DNA of 64,000 nucleotides, from the NCBI RefSeq assembly GCF_001509795.1, contig NZ_LLZN01000045.1:295189-359188 (forward strand). The letters are read 5' to 3'. Shown one piece after another: positions 8,019 through 16,535 of this stretch; positions within the stretch are counted from its first letter, which is position 1; each line of letters opens with the position of its first letter. The notes below the pieces were generated by a model that was given only the letters and a program-made list of their open reading frames with translations, had not been told where the DNA came from and made no database searches. The position numbers were made by a program, and so were the translations under genes. Origin of the DNA: Streptomyces sp. NRRL WC-3605. Lineage in GTDB: Bacteria; Actinomycetota; Actinomycetes; Streptomycetales; Streptomycetaceae.

Positions 8019-10784
8019 ATGGTCCGACTAGGGGGTCGCTCGGGGGCCCGGTCGGCCCGTCGTCCCGACGGTCGGCGCGTCCGTACGGCGCCCGGCCGCA
8101 CCGCTGTCGCGTCCGGACGCGGGCCCGCCCCGGCGGTGGAGCGGCAGGGGTGGTTCTCCGCGGCGCGCTCGACGGTCGGCGGGCGCAGTCTGGCCGGTCA
8201 GGTGTTCGTCCTGCAGGTCGTGATCGTGCTGCTGCTGGTCGTCGCCGCGGTCGTCGCGCTGGTGCTGCAGGTGCGGTACGACAGCACGCAGGAGGCCCGC
8301 AACCGCTCGGTGGCGGTCGCCGAGGCGTTCGCGAACGCGCCGGGCACCCGGCAGGCGCTGGACGATCCCGATCCCACCGCCGTGCTGCAGCCGCGGGCCG
8401 AGGCGGCCCGCAAGGCGACGGGCGTGGACTTCATCGTCGTCATGAACACCGACGGACTGCGCTACACGCACCCCAAGCCGGACCGCATCGGCAAGACGTT
8501 CGTCGGCACGCTGGAGCCGGCGCAGGCCGGTGGCGTCGTCGTCGAGGAGATCACCGGGACGATCGGCCCCCTCGTGCAGGCGGTGGTGCCCGTCGAGGAC
8601 CCGGCCGGCCGGGTGGTCGGGCTGGTGTCGGCGGGGATCACCACGGACACCGTGGGCGGCACCGCCGACCGGCAGCTGCCGCTGGTGCTGAGCGCGGCCG
8701 CCGCGGCGCTGCTGCTGTCCACGGCGGGCACGGCGCTGGTCAGCCGGCGGCTGCTGCGGCAGACGCACGGTCTGGGGCCGGACGAGATGACCCGCATGTA
8801 CGAGCACCACGACGCCGTGCTGCACGCGGTGCGCGAGGGCGTCGTCATCGTCGGCGGCGAGGGCCGGCTGCTGCTCGCCAACGACGAGGCGCACCGGCTG
8901 CTCGACCTGCCCGAGGACGCGCAGGGGCGCCGGGTCCTCGACCTGGGCCTCGCCCCGGAGACCGCCGAGCTGCTGCACTCGGGGCGGACGGCCACGGACG
9001 AGGTGCACCTGGTCAGGGACCGCCTGCTGGCGGTCAACCAGCGGCCCACGCATCTGCGCGGCCGCCCCTCCGGCAGTGTGGCGACCGTCCGGGACTCGAC
9101 GGAGCTGCGGGCTCTGTCGGGCCGGGCGGAGGAGGCCCGCGAGCGCCTGGACATGCTGTACGACGCCGGGGTCGGCATCGGCACAAGTCTGGACGTCACC
9201 CGGACCGCGGAGGAACTGGCGGAGCTGGCCGTGCCCCGGTTCGCGGACTACGCGACGGTCGACCTGTTCGACGCGGTGCTGGACGGCGGGCAGCCGGAGG
9301 CCATGACCCTGGTACGGCGATGCGCGCTCAGCGGGGTACGGGACGACGCGCCGCTGTACCCGGTGGGCCGGCAGATCCGGTTCGTGGAGTCCTCGCCGCA
9401 GGCCCGGGCGCTGAAGAACGCGCAGGCCGTGGTGGAGCCGCGGCTGGACGAGGCGCCGGGCTGGCGCGCGCAGGACATGGAACGCTCGGTGCAGGTGATG
9501 GAGTTCGGCATCCACTCGCTGGTCACGGTGCCGCTGCGGGCGGGGTCGCTGGTGCTGGGCGTGGTCAGCTTCTGGCGGTCGCGCAAGTCCGGGCCGTTCG
9601 ACGCGGAGGAGCTGGCGCTCGCCGAGGAGCTGGTCGCCCGGGCCGCCGTGTCCATCGACAACGCCCGCCGGTACACGCGTGAGCACGGCATGGCGGTCAC
9701 GCTCCAGCGCAGCCTGCTGCCGCGCCGGCTGCCGGAGCAGAGCGCGCTGGACGTCGCCTACCGCTATCTGCCGGCGCAGGCGGGTGTGGGCGGCGACTGG
9801 TTCGACGTGCTGCCGCTGTCCGGGGCGCGCGTCGCGCTCGTGGTCGGGGACGTCGTCGGGCACGGTCTGCACGCGGCGGCCACGATGGGCCGGCTGCGCA
9901 CGGCGGTGCACAACTTCTCGGCCCTGGACCTGCCGCCCGACGAACTGCTCGGGCTGCTGGACGAGCTGGTGGCCCGGATCGACCAGGACGAGGCGGAGGA
10001 CGACGACACCGCCCCGGTGACCGGCGCGACCTGCCTGTACGCGGTCTACGACCCGGTGTCCCGGCGGTGCACGATCGCCCGGGCCGGGCATCCGCCGCCG
10101 GCCGTGGTCCGTCCGGACGGCTCGGTGGAGTTCCCGGACGTGCCGACGGGACCGCCGCTGGGTCTGGGCGGGCTGCCGTTCGAGACGGCGGAGCTGGAAC
10201 TCGCGCCGGACAGCCGGCTCGTGCTGTACACCGACGGGCTGGTGGAGGACCGCGAGCACGACATCGACGAGGGCCTCGAACTGCTGCGGGAGGCGCTGGC
10301 GGGTGCCGGGCGGACCCCCGAGGAGACCTGCCGGGCGGTGCTGGAGGCGCGGCTGGCGGACCGCCAGAACGACGACATCGCGCTGATCGTGGCCCGTACG
10401 CGCGAGCTCGGCGCGGACCGGGTCGCCGAGTGGGACGTGCCGTCGGACCCGGCGGCCGTGGCACGGGTGCGGGCGGCGGTGACCCGGGCCCTGGAGGAGT
10501 GGGGGCTGGGCGAGCTGACGTTCGCGACGGAGCTGATCCTCAGCGAGCTGGTGACCAACGCGATCCGGTACGGCGGGGAGCCGATCCGGGTGCGGATGCT
10601 GCGTGACCGCAGTCTGATCTGCGAGGTCTTCGACAGCAGCAGCACCTCGCCGCATCTGCGGTACGCGGCGATGACGGACGAGGGCGGCCGTGGCCTGTTC
10701 CTGGTCGCCCAGCTGGCGGAGCGCTGGGGCACGCGGTACCTGCCGGCGGGCAAGGTGATCTGGGCGGCGCAGCCCCTGCCGTAG
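8019..10784 (+). CDS. Membrane sensor SpoIIE phosphatase with HATPase domain
   Basis: A 921-residue protein in this order: a basic cytosolic stretch, a transmembrane helix (about 68-90), an extracellular sCache-like sensor of about 130 residues, a second helix (about 222-245), PAS (about 265-350), GAF (about 380-550), SpoIIE phosphatase (about 570-790; GGDWFDV, GDVVGHG, YTDGLVE, NDDIALI) and an RsbW-like HATPase domain at the C-terminus (ELILSELVTNAIRYG and GGRGLFLV). It therefore combines sensing, anti-sigma-antagonist phosphatase and anti-sigma kinase modules in one polypeptide, as in several large Streptomyces regulators. The ATG at 8019 has only a weak ribosome binding site. With the preceding gene it may form one transcript. 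Confidence 0.9.
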   Translation: MVRLGGRSGARSARRPDGRRVRTAPGRTAVASGRGPAPAVERQGWFSAARSTVGGRSLAGQVFVLQVVIVLLLVVAAVVALVLQVRYDSTQEARNRSVAVAEAFANAPGTRQALDDPDPTAVLQPRAEAARKATGVDFIVVMNTDGLRYTHPKPDRIGKTFVGTLEPAQAGGVVVEEITGTIGPLVQAVVPVEDPAGRVVGLVSAGITTDTVGGTADRQLPLVLSAAAAALLLSTAGTALVSRRLLRQTHGLGPDEMTRMYEHHDAVLHAVREGVVIVGGEGRLLLANDEAHRLLDLPEDAQGRRVLDLGLAPETAELLHSGRTATDEVHLVRDRLLAVNQRPTHLRGRPSGSVATVRDSTELRALSGRAEEARERLDMLYDAGVGIGTSLDVTRTAEELAELAVPRFADYATVDLFDAVLDGGQPEAMTLVRRCALSGVRDDAPLYPVGRQIRFVESSPQARALKNAQAVVEPRLDEAPGWRAQDMERSVQVMEFGIHSLVTVPLRAGSLVLGVVSFWRSRKSGPFDAEELALAEELVARAAVSIDNARRYTREHGMAVTLQRSLLPRRLPEQSALDVAYRYLPAQAGVGGDWFDVLPLSGARVALVVGDVVGHGLHAAATMGRLRTAVHNFSALDLPPDELLGLLDELVARIDQDEAEDDDTAPVTGATCLYAVYDPVSRRCTIARAGHPPPAVVRPDGSVEFPDVPTGPPLGLGGLPFETAELELAPDSRLVLYTDGLVEDREHDIDEGLELLREALAGAGRTPEETCRAVLEARLADRQNDDIALIVARTRELGADRVAEWDVPSDPAAVARVRAAVTRALEEWGLGELTFATELILSELVTNAIRYGGEPIRVRMLRDRSLICEVFDSSSTSPHLRYAAMTDEGGRGLFLVAQLAERWGTRYLPAGKVIWAAQPLP

Positions 10785-10868
10785 CCGACTGCGGCTCCGC
10801 CGCCGCTACGGCGTCTTTGTGCATAGGTACGAACCTTTGCCGCGCCCGCTGTTCGGCATGCCCGAGGT

Positions 10869-10891
10869 CTGATAGTAAACCTTCCTATCAG
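10869..10891. promoter_or_regulatory. Palindromic operator upstream of chitosanase
   Basis: CTGATAG at 10869-10875 and CTATCAG at 10885-10891 form a perfect inverted repeat with a 9-base spacer; two further inner A/T pairs are also symmetric. It ends 47 bases before the chitosanase start. Chitosanase genes of actinomycetes are known to be repressed by a ROK-family regulator (CsnR) acting at a palindrome of the AGGAAA/TTTCCT kind; the minus strand reads TAGGAAGGTTTACTA here, a partial match. The assignment to CsnR is inference. Confidence 0.6.
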
Positions 10892-10938
10892 TGCACGTAC
10901 GGCCCAGCCTCCCTCCCCCCACACGATTCGGAGTCGCC

Positions 10939-11757
10939 GTGAAGCACCCCACACCCCTGTCCCGACGCACCCTGCTGACCGCGTTCGGCGCGGCCCTCGC
11001 GTCCGTCCCGCTCCTGAACCCCCCGGCCGCCTCCGCCCACCACGCGGCGGCCGGACTCGACGACCCGGCGAAGAAGGAGATCGCCATGCGGCTGGTGTCG
11101 AGCGCGGAGAACTCCTCGCTCGACTGGAAGGCGCAGTACCGCTACATCGAGGACATCGGCGACGGCCGCGGCTACACCGCCGGCATCATCGGCTTCTGCT
11201 CCGGCACGGGCGACATGCTCGACCTGGTCGAGCTGTACGCGGCCCGCCGCCCCGGCAACGTCCTGGCCCCCTACCTGCCGGCCCTGCGCCGCGTGGACGG
11301 CACCGACTCGCACGACGGGCTCGACCCGAACTACCCGCGGGACTGGGCGCGGGCCGCCGAGGACCAGGCGTTCAAGCAGGCGCAGAACGACGAGCGCGAC
11401 CGCGTGTACTTCGACCCGGCCGTCCGCCAGGGCAAGGCGGACGGGCTGCGCGCGCTCGGCCAGTTCGCCTACTACGACGCCATCGTCATGCACGGCGACG
11501 GCAGCGACCCCACCAGTTTCCGCAGCATCCGCCGCCGCGCCCTGGACCGGGCCCGCCCGCCCGCCGAGGGCGGCGACGAGACCGCCTACCTGGACGCCTT
11601 CCTGGACGCGCGGGTCTGGGCGATGAAGCAGGAGGAGGCCCACAGCGACACCAGCAGGGTGGACACCGCCCAACGCGTCTTCCTGCGCGCGGGCAACCTC
11701 GACCTGAGGACCCCCCTGGACTGGAAGGTCTACGGCGACAGCTTCCACATCGACTGA
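10939..11757 (+). CDS. csn: GH46 chitosanase, Tat-secreted
   Basis: A 272-residue secreted endo-chitosanase (glycoside hydrolase family 46) that cleaves beta-1,4 bonds in chitosan. The start is the GTG at 10939, with CGGAG upstream. The N-terminus has a twin-arginine signal (SRRTLLTAFG) ending around ASAHH. The catalytic pair is visible as Glu57 in SSAENSSLDWK and Asp75 in EDIGDGRGYT; their spacing of 18 matches Glu22/Asp40 of the Streptomyces N174 enzyme. Mature length, about 238 residues, is normal for single-domain GH46, with no binding module. Regulation is suggested by the palindrome at 10869-10891. A strong hairpin follows the stop codon, so it is probably monocistronic. Confidence 0.95.
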   Translation: MKHPTPLSRRTLLTAFGAALASVPLLNPPAASAHHAAAGLDDPAKKEIAMRLVSSAENSSLDWKAQYRYIEDIGDGRGYTAGIIGFCSGTGDMLDLVELYAARRPGNVLAPYLPALRRVDGTDSHDGLDPNYPRDWARAAEDQAFKQAQNDERDRVYFDPAVRQGKADGLRALGQFAYYDAIVMHGDGSDPTSFRSIRRRALDRARPPAEGGDETAYLDAFLDARVWAMKQEEAHSDTSRVDTAQRVFLRAGNLDLRTPLDWKVYGDSFHID

Positions 11758-11763
11758 CGGGGA

Positions 11764-11795
11764 GCGGGCCGCCGCCCCCGCACCCGGCGGCCCGC
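11764..11795 (+). terminator. Hairpin terminator after chitosanase
   Basis: An 11-bp GC stem (11764-11774 with 11785-11795) and a 10-base loop start 7 bases after the chitosanase stop. There is no U-tract, which is common for Streptomyces terminators. Confidence 0.65.
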
Positions 11796-11810
11796 GCAGC
11801 CCGCGACCGG

Positions 11811-11838
11811 TCATAGAATTGATCTATGAGCTCATAGA
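11811..11838. promoter_or_regulatory. Triple TCATAGA half-site operator cluster
   Basis: Three copies of one heptamer in alternating orientation: TCATAGA (11811-11817), TCTATGA (11823-11829) and TCATAGA (11832-11838). The first two form an inverted repeat with a 5-base spacer; the last two form a 16-bp perfect palindrome TCTATGAGCTCATAGA. It lies 83 bases before the FprA-like start and is most easily read as a binding site for a dimeric repressor that can occupy overlapping registers. The regulator is unknown. Confidence 0.55.
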
Positions 11839-11857
11839 CCGGACCCGCATACCGGGT

Positions 11858-11890
11858 AAGGTTTGCCTTAGTTTAGGCTTCCCCCGAGTC
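11858..11890 (+). promoter_or_regulatory. Iron-box-like element (DmdR/IdeR type)
   Basis: The plus strand contains TTAGTTTAGGCT near 11869-11880, matching 11 of the first 12 bases of the actinobacterial iron box TTAGGTTAGGCTAACCTAA, and the overlapping AAGGTTTGCCTTA resembles its other half. The second half-site is degenerate. It lies about 40-60 bases before the FprA-type reductase, where an iron-responsive repressor would plausibly act. This is pattern matching only. Confidence 0.4.
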
Positions 11891-11920
11891 GATCTATCGC
11901 CTCTCGAAGGGAACCTGATC

Positions 11921-13285
11921 ATGCCCCGCCCCCTGCGGGTAGCCATCGTCGGAGCCGGCCCCGCCGGGATCTACGCGGCCGACGCGCTGCTCAAGTCCGA
12001 GGTGGCCGCCGAACCCGGTGTGTCCATCGACCTGTTCGAGCGGATGCCCGCGCCCTTCGGACTGATCCGCTACGGCGTGGCCCCCGACCACCCGCGGATC
12101 AAGGGCATCGTCACCGCCCTTCACCAGGTGCTCGACAAGCCGCAGATCCGCCTCTTCGGCAACGTCGACTACCCCAACGACATCAGCCTGGACGACCTGC
12201 GCGCGTTCTACGACGCCGTGATCTTCTCCACGGGCGCCACGGCCGACCGCGAGCTGCGCATACCGGGCATCGACCTCGACGGCTCGTACGGCGCGGCCGA
12301 CTTCGTGTCCTGGTACGACGGGCACCCGGACGTGCCGCGCACCTGGCCGCTGGAGGCGGAGAAGGTCGCCGTCCTCGGTGTCGGCAACGTCGCGCTCGAC
12401 GTGGCCCGCGTCCTGGCGAAGACGGCCGACGAGCTGCTGCCGACGGAGATCCCGCCGAACGTCTACGACGGCCTCAAGGCGAACAAGGCCGTGGAGATCC
12501 ACGTGTTCGGCCGCCGCGGCCCGGCGCAGGCGAAGTTCTCCCCGATGGAGCTGCGGGAGCTGGACCACTCCCCCAACATCGAGGTCATCGTCGACCCCGA
12601 GGACATCGACTACGACGCGGGCTCGATCGAGACGCGGCGCGGCAACAAGCAGGCCGACATGGTCGCCAAGACGCTGGAGAACTGGGCGATCCGCGACGTC
12701 GGCGACCGTCCGCACAAACTGTTCCTGCACTTCTTCGAGTCGCCCTCGGAGATCCTCGGCGAGGACGGCAAGGTCGTGGGCCTGCGCACCGAGCGCACCG
12801 CCCTCGACGGCACCGGCAACGTCAAGGGCACCGGCGAGTTCAAGGACTGGGACGTCAGCGCCGTCTACCGCGCGGTCGGCTACCTGTCCGACAAGCTCCC
12901 CAAGCTGCCGTGGGACATCGACTCGGGCACCGTCCCCGACCAGGGCGGCCGGGTCGTCCAGGAGTCCGGCGAGCACCTGCAGTCCACGTACGTCACCGGC
13001 TGGATCCGGCGTGGCCCGGTGGGCCTCATCGGGCACACCAAGGGCGATGCCAACGAGACCGTGGCGAACCTGCTGGACGACTTCGCAGGGGGCCGTCTGC
13101 AGACGCCGGGTTCGCCCGAGCCGGAGGCCGTCGAGGCGTTCCTGGCCGAGCGCGAGGTCCGCTTCACGACGTGGGAGGGCTGGTACAAGCTCGACGCCGC
13201 CGAGAAGGCGCTGGGCGAGCCCCAGGGCCGTGCCCGCGTGAAGATCGTCGAGCGCGAGGACATGCTGCGGGAGAGCGGCGCGTAG
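11921..13285 (+). CDS. fprA: FprA-type ferredoxin/NADP+ reductase
   Basis: A 454-residue FAD- and NADPH-binding enzyme of the adrenodoxin-reductase-like family that passes electrons from NADPH to ferredoxins serving, for example, P450s or iron metabolism. The N-terminal FAD Rossmann motif is VAIVGAGPAGIYAADALL, followed by the family hallmark FGLIRYGVAPDHPRIK; the NADP motif is VLGVGNVALDVAR, and the C-terminal WIRRGPVGLIGHTKGDA segment is typical. Length matches mycobacterial FprA. I start at ATG 11921 because GAAGGGA lies just upstream. Operator-like palindromes and an iron-box-like element in the leader suggest iron or redox control. No ferredoxin gene is adjacent. A strong hairpin follows. 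Confidence 0.93.
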   Translation: MPRPLRVAIVGAGPAGIYAADALLKSEVAAEPGVSIDLFERMPAPFGLIRYGVAPDHPRIKGIVTALHQVLDKPQIRLFGNVDYPNDISLDDLRAFYDAVIFSTGATADRELRIPGIDLDGSYGAADFVSWYDGHPDVPRTWPLEAEKVAVLGVGNVALDVARVLAKTADELLPTEIPPNVYDGLKANKAVEIHVFGRRGPAQAKFSPMELRELDHSPNIEVIVDPEDIDYDAGSIETRRGNKQADMVAKTLENWAIRDVGDRPHKLFLHFFESPSEILGEDGKVVGLRTERTALDGTGNVKGTGEFKDWDVSAVYRAVGYLSDKLPKLPWDIDSGTVPDQGGRVVQESGEHLQSTYVTGWIRRGPVGLIGHTKGDANETVANLLDDFAGGRLQTPGSPEPEAVEAFLAEREVRFTTWEGWYKLDAAEKALGEPQGRARVKIVEREDMLRESGA

Positions 13286-13305
13286 GCGCGGCTGCCGGCA
13301 CGGCG

Positions 13306-13340
13306 GGAAGGGGCCGGGGCCGCGAGCCCCGGCCCCTTCC
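13306..13340 (+). terminator. Strong hairpin terminator after fprA
   Basis: A perfect 15-bp stem (13306-13320 with 13326-13340) around the 5-base loop CGCGA, 21 bases after the stop codon. Confidence 0.8.
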
Positions 13341-13389
13341 TCGCGCTGACAGGGGGACCCGGAAGATCACCGTCTGTTAGCTTCCCCGG

Positions 13390-14355
13390 GTGTTCTCGCT
13401 TCTCGAACCCCCGTTCTTCACCCGCCTGCGCGACGCGCGGCGGGTGCTCGTCGCCGGTGCGGGCGGCGGTTTCGACGTGTACGCCGGGCTGCCGCTGGCC
13501 TTGGCGCTGCGGGCCTCCGGTAAGGAGGTCCACCTCGCCAACCTGTCCTTCTCGGACCTGTACGGGCTGGACGCGGGCGCCTGGGTCGGCGACGACGTGG
13601 CCGCGATACGCCCGGACACCGCGGTGCGCGGCCGCTACTTCCCCGAGCACAGCCTCGCGCGGTGGCTCGCCGCGCACGACCTGCCCGCCACGGTGTACGC
13701 CTTCCCGCTGACCGGCGTACGGCCGCTGCGGGCCGCCTACCGCGCCCTGCTGGACCACCTCGGCGGCGTCGACGCCGTGGTGCTGGTGGACGGCGGGACC
13801 GACATCCTGATGCGCGGGGACGAGCACGGCCTGGGCACGCCGGAGGAGGACATGGCCAGCCTGGCCGCCGTGGCGGGGCTCGACGAGGTCGCCGAACGGC
13901 TGGTGGCCTGCCTCGGCTTCGGAGTGGACGCCTACCACGGGGTCAGCCACTCCCTGGTGCTGGAGAACCTCGCCGCCCTGGACCGCGAGGGCGGCTACCT
14001 CGGCGCGTTCTCGCTGCCGCGCGCCAGTGAGGAGGGGCGTCTGTTCCTGGACGCGGTGGAGCACGCGCAGCGGGACACCCCGGAGCGGCCGAGCATCGTC
14101 CAGGGCTCCGTCGCCGCGGCCGTGCGCGGGGAGTTCGGCGACGTGCGGTTCACCGAGCGCACCCGGGACAGCGAACTGTTCGTCAATCCGCTCATGGCGC
14201 TGTACTTCTGTGTCGACGCGCCCGCCCTGGCCCGGCGCAACCTGTACCTGGACCGGCTGGCGGACACGGCCCTGATGCGCCAGATCAGCACGGCCGTCGA
14301 GGAGTTCCGCGACGGCCTCCCCCACCAGCGGCCGCCTCGGGCCTACCCCCACTGA
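13390..14355 (+). CDS. DUF1152 family protein
   Basis: A 321-residue protein matching the DUF1152 family: an N-terminal Rossmann-like start (RRVLVAGAGGGFDVYAGLPLALAL), the acidic motif VVLVDGGTDILMRGDE and GFGVDAYHGVSHSLVLENLA in the centre. Biochemical function is not established for the family; the glycine-rich N-terminus suggests nucleotide or cofactor binding. The start is the GTG at 13390; no strong ribosome binding site is visible, and this codon coincides with the first conserved residues. It stands alone between a terminator and a region of small ORFs. Confidence 0.85.
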   Translation: MFSLLEPPFFTRLRDARRVLVAGAGGGFDVYAGLPLALALRASGKEVHLANLSFSDLYGLDAGAWVGDDVAAIRPDTAVRGRYFPEHSLARWLAAHDLPATVYAFPLTGVRPLRAAYRALLDHLGGVDAVVLVDGGTDILMRGDEHGLGTPEEDMASLAAVAGLDEVAERLVACLGFGVDAYHGVSHSLVLENLAALDREGGYLGAFSLPRASEEGRLFLDAVEHAQRDTPERPSIVQGSVAAAVRGEFGDVRFTERTRDSELFVNPLMALYFCVDAPALARRNLYLDRLADTALMRQISTAVEEFRDGLPHQRPPRAYPH

Positions 14356-14723
14356 GGCTCCCGCGTCTCGCGTTCCGGTGAAGTGCCGGCGGACAGCACG
14401 GCCGAAGTGGTTCCATACACTCCTGATCTTCACACAAGCTCCGCACTCCTACACCGAGGGGTCGAACGACCGGGACGGCAACGGGTACATCACGTTCCAC
14501 AAGTGACCGGCCGGCGGGCCGGCGAGGGGACCCGTCCCGATGCGGATGGTGGACGGGTCCCGCTCACCGAGTCATTCTGACGACCGCCCACGGCCCGGAC
14601 CACGGGTGCGCGCGGACCGGTCCGTGCGCACGACACACACCCCGTGTGCACCCCCGCTGCCTCGGTCCGGGCGCACGAGGACGATACTGGACAGAGCACG
14701 CGCCCCCGGCCACAGATGGACTC
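14356..14723. other. 368-base gap with one candidate micro-gene
   Basis: Apart from the possible 42-codon ORF at 14378-14506, which is described separately, I see no gene. The 3' half is GC-rich and should contain the promoter of the gene starting at 14724. Confidence 0.4.
14378..14506 (+). CDS. Possible 42-residue peptide with EF-hand-like loop
   Basis: A short frame starting at a GTG and ending at TGA 14504-14506. It begins with a basic segment, then a hydrophobic stretch (WFHTLLIF) and ends DRDGNGYITFHK. The ending fits the EF-hand calcium loop D-x-D-x-N-G-x-I at positions 1, 3, 5, 6 and 8, but has Lys instead of Glu at position 12, and the protein stops there. About 83 percent of third codon positions are G or C, and the exceptions cluster in the first half, which supports coding. 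The ribosome binding site is poor, so the start is uncertain. No function is assigned. Confidence 0.35.
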   Translation: MKCRRTARPKWFHTLLIFTQAPHSYTEGSNDRDGNGYITFHK

Positions 14724-15872
14724 ATGCCCAGCTCCTCCCGCACCCGCCCCATGACTCCCCCCACCGTGTGGTCGGCCCGCGGCCGCCACCGAGGACCCGC
14801 CGCGCGGGACCACCTGCTGACCGCCCTGACCCGACACGACGTCAGCGGCGCCCTGGACGACTTCCGGGAACGGCCCGGCCCCGACGGAAGCGACGCGACG
14901 GCCTTCGAGGCCCGCTGGCGGGTCACCGGCCAGGTCGTCGTCCGCGCCCGGCTGGAGCTGGAGGAGAGCAGCGGCGACGCCCGTACGTGGACGCTCGTCG
15001 CGGAGGCCGACGCTCCCTGGGACCCCCGATGGCCGTCGCCGGCCGCCCTGTTCTGGGCCGACGAGGACGACGCGTCCTGGGCGCACGACGCCGCCACCGG
15101 CCTCCCCCTGGGCACCGTCAACCTCCTGCCCACGGACGACAAGGCCGTACGGCGCCTGCTGCGGGACGCCGTCCGGGACGGCGGGAGCATCCACGTCCTC
15201 GTCCACGAGGCCATGACCACCGACGAGCGCGGCCGCACCCCGCTGGCCGCCATGCTGCCGCCCGGCCTGCGGCACCGGGTCGTGGAACACCGCGCCGTCC
15301 CGAGCCAGCTGCGCGTGGTCAACTACGCCCTGCGCGACCTCGGCCCCGAGCTGCCGCGCGGCGGCGCCGTCGTGCTCCCCGGGACGCCGGCCCCGTCCGG
15401 CTACGACCCGGACGACTTCACCGTCCGCACCGTCTTCCTGGACGGCACCGAACCGGCCGAACTCATCCACGCCGTCACCCGCTACGCAGCGCTCCCGCAC
15501 ACGCTCCCGGCCGGGGCCGACGCCACCCTGACCGCGCTGCGCGAGGACTGGACCCTGCTCACCGTCGAGGAGGAACTGCGGCGCGAGCGCGAGCTGGTGC
15601 GGATGTACGCCGAGGCGCTCGACGCGATGACGAAGTCACGGGACCTGTACCGGGAGGCCGCCGAGGAGGCGCACGCCGCACTTGCCGCCTTCCGGGAGTC
15701 CGCGGACGCCGTGGCCGCGCTGCCGCCCGCACCGCCCGCCGACCCCGCCCCGAACCCGCTCCAGCAGCTGACCCGTACCTTCGATCGGCTCAAGGCCTCG
15801 GCGCGGGTCCGCAAGCAGGCCCCCGCCCCCGAGGACACCGTCGAACGGCCCCGGGAGAACGCCGACCGCTGA
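14724..15872 (+). CDS. Conserved hypothetical protein with coiled C-terminus
   Basis: A 382-residue cytoplasmic protein that I do not recognise. The first 280 residues look like a mixed alpha/beta domain rich in Asp and Trp; residues about 285-340 are strongly charged and helical (a probable coiled coil, ending in an Ala/Glu-rich stretch), and the last 50 are Pro- and Arg-rich and probably disordered. There is no signal peptide or membrane helix. The ATG at 14724 is the most plausible start; another at 14754 is possible. It is flanked by gaps on both sides and is likely monocistronic. Confidence 0.75.
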   Translation: MPSSSRTRPMTPPTVWSARGRHRGPAARDHLLTALTRHDVSGALDDFRERPGPDGSDATAFEARWRVTGQVVVRARLELEESSGDARTWTLVAEADAPWDPRWPSPAALFWADEDDASWAHDAATGLPLGTVNLLPTDDKAVRRLLRDAVRDGGSIHVLVHEAMTTDERGRTPLAAMLPPGLRHRVVEHRAVPSQLRVVNYALRDLGPELPRGGAVVLPGTPAPSGYDPDDFTVRTVFLDGTEPAELIHAVTRYAALPHTLPAGADATLTALREDWTLLTVEEELRRERELVRMYAEALDAMTKSRDLYREAAEEAHAALAAFRESADAVAALPPAPPADPAPNPLQQLTRTFDRLKASARVRKQAPAPEDTVERPRENADR

Positions 15873-16121
15873 CGGCCGGTCGTACGGCCGCTGCGCACGT
15901 TGCCCGGGGAGGGAGTACCGCAACGGGCGGGGGCACCTCGGTGGAGCACTGGACGGTTTAGCACGCCTGCCCGAGCAGGTGACCGGCCCCGATCGCGCGT
16001 CTTCCGTCCTGACGGGTGACGTGATGCGGCCGGGTGACCGCCGTCATGCCATGTGCGCGGCGCGAGGGGGAATCCGACCTGCGGAGCGTGTGGCGTGCGC
16101 CACTCGCCGGGAGGAGGGTCC

Positions 16122-16451
16122 GTGGAGCCGAGTACCACATGGATCGTCGCGGCGGCGGCACTGGCGGCCGTCGTGCTCGCCGTGGCCGTCGCGGTCCTGA
16201 CGCGTCTGGTGCGCACCCGGCGCGTGATGCGCCGGGCCGGGCTGCCGACCGGCCCCCGCTGGGTGTTCTGGGGTGCCGTCCTGTACTTCGTGCTGCCCAC
16301 CGATCTGATGCCCGATCCCGTGTATCTGGACGACATCGGCGTGCTCCTGCTGGCACTGCGCACCCTGCGCCGTCCGCCCGGGACGGGCCGTCGGACGCCG
16401 TTGGTGACGGAAAGTAAGGAAACCAACCACTCGTTCGATTCGTTTAAGTAA
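16122..16451 (+). CDS. YkvA/DUF1232 small membrane protein
   Basis: A 109-residue protein with an N-terminal transmembrane helix (about 8-27) and the DUF1232 signature in the middle: LYFVLPTDLMPDPVYLDDIGVLLLAL. The family is widespread and of unknown function. The start is the GTG at 16122, with GGGAGGAGG just upstream, rather than the longer open frame. The C-terminal tail is polar. The next gene, on the same strand 84 bases on, is the RiPP precursor; the DNA between them is unusually AT-rich and probably contains the precursor's promoter. Confidence 0.85.
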   Translation: MEPSTTWIVAAAALAAVVLAVAVAVLTRLVRTRRVMRRAGLPTGPRWVFWGAVLYFVLPTDLMPDPVYLDDIGVLLLALRTLRRPPGTGRRTPLVTESKETNHSFDSFK

Positions 16452-16535
16452 GTGGAAACCGAAGGGCGTCGTCGGGCAGCGTGACGCCGCTGGGTGACCA
16501 GGCTCGATCGGAGCAGCACCTGTGAGGGAGAGACG

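Noticed and set aside
15898..15925. CGTTGC/GCAACG inverted repeat after the 382-residue gene
   Set aside because: The arms are only 6 bp with a 16-base loop; too weak to call a terminator.
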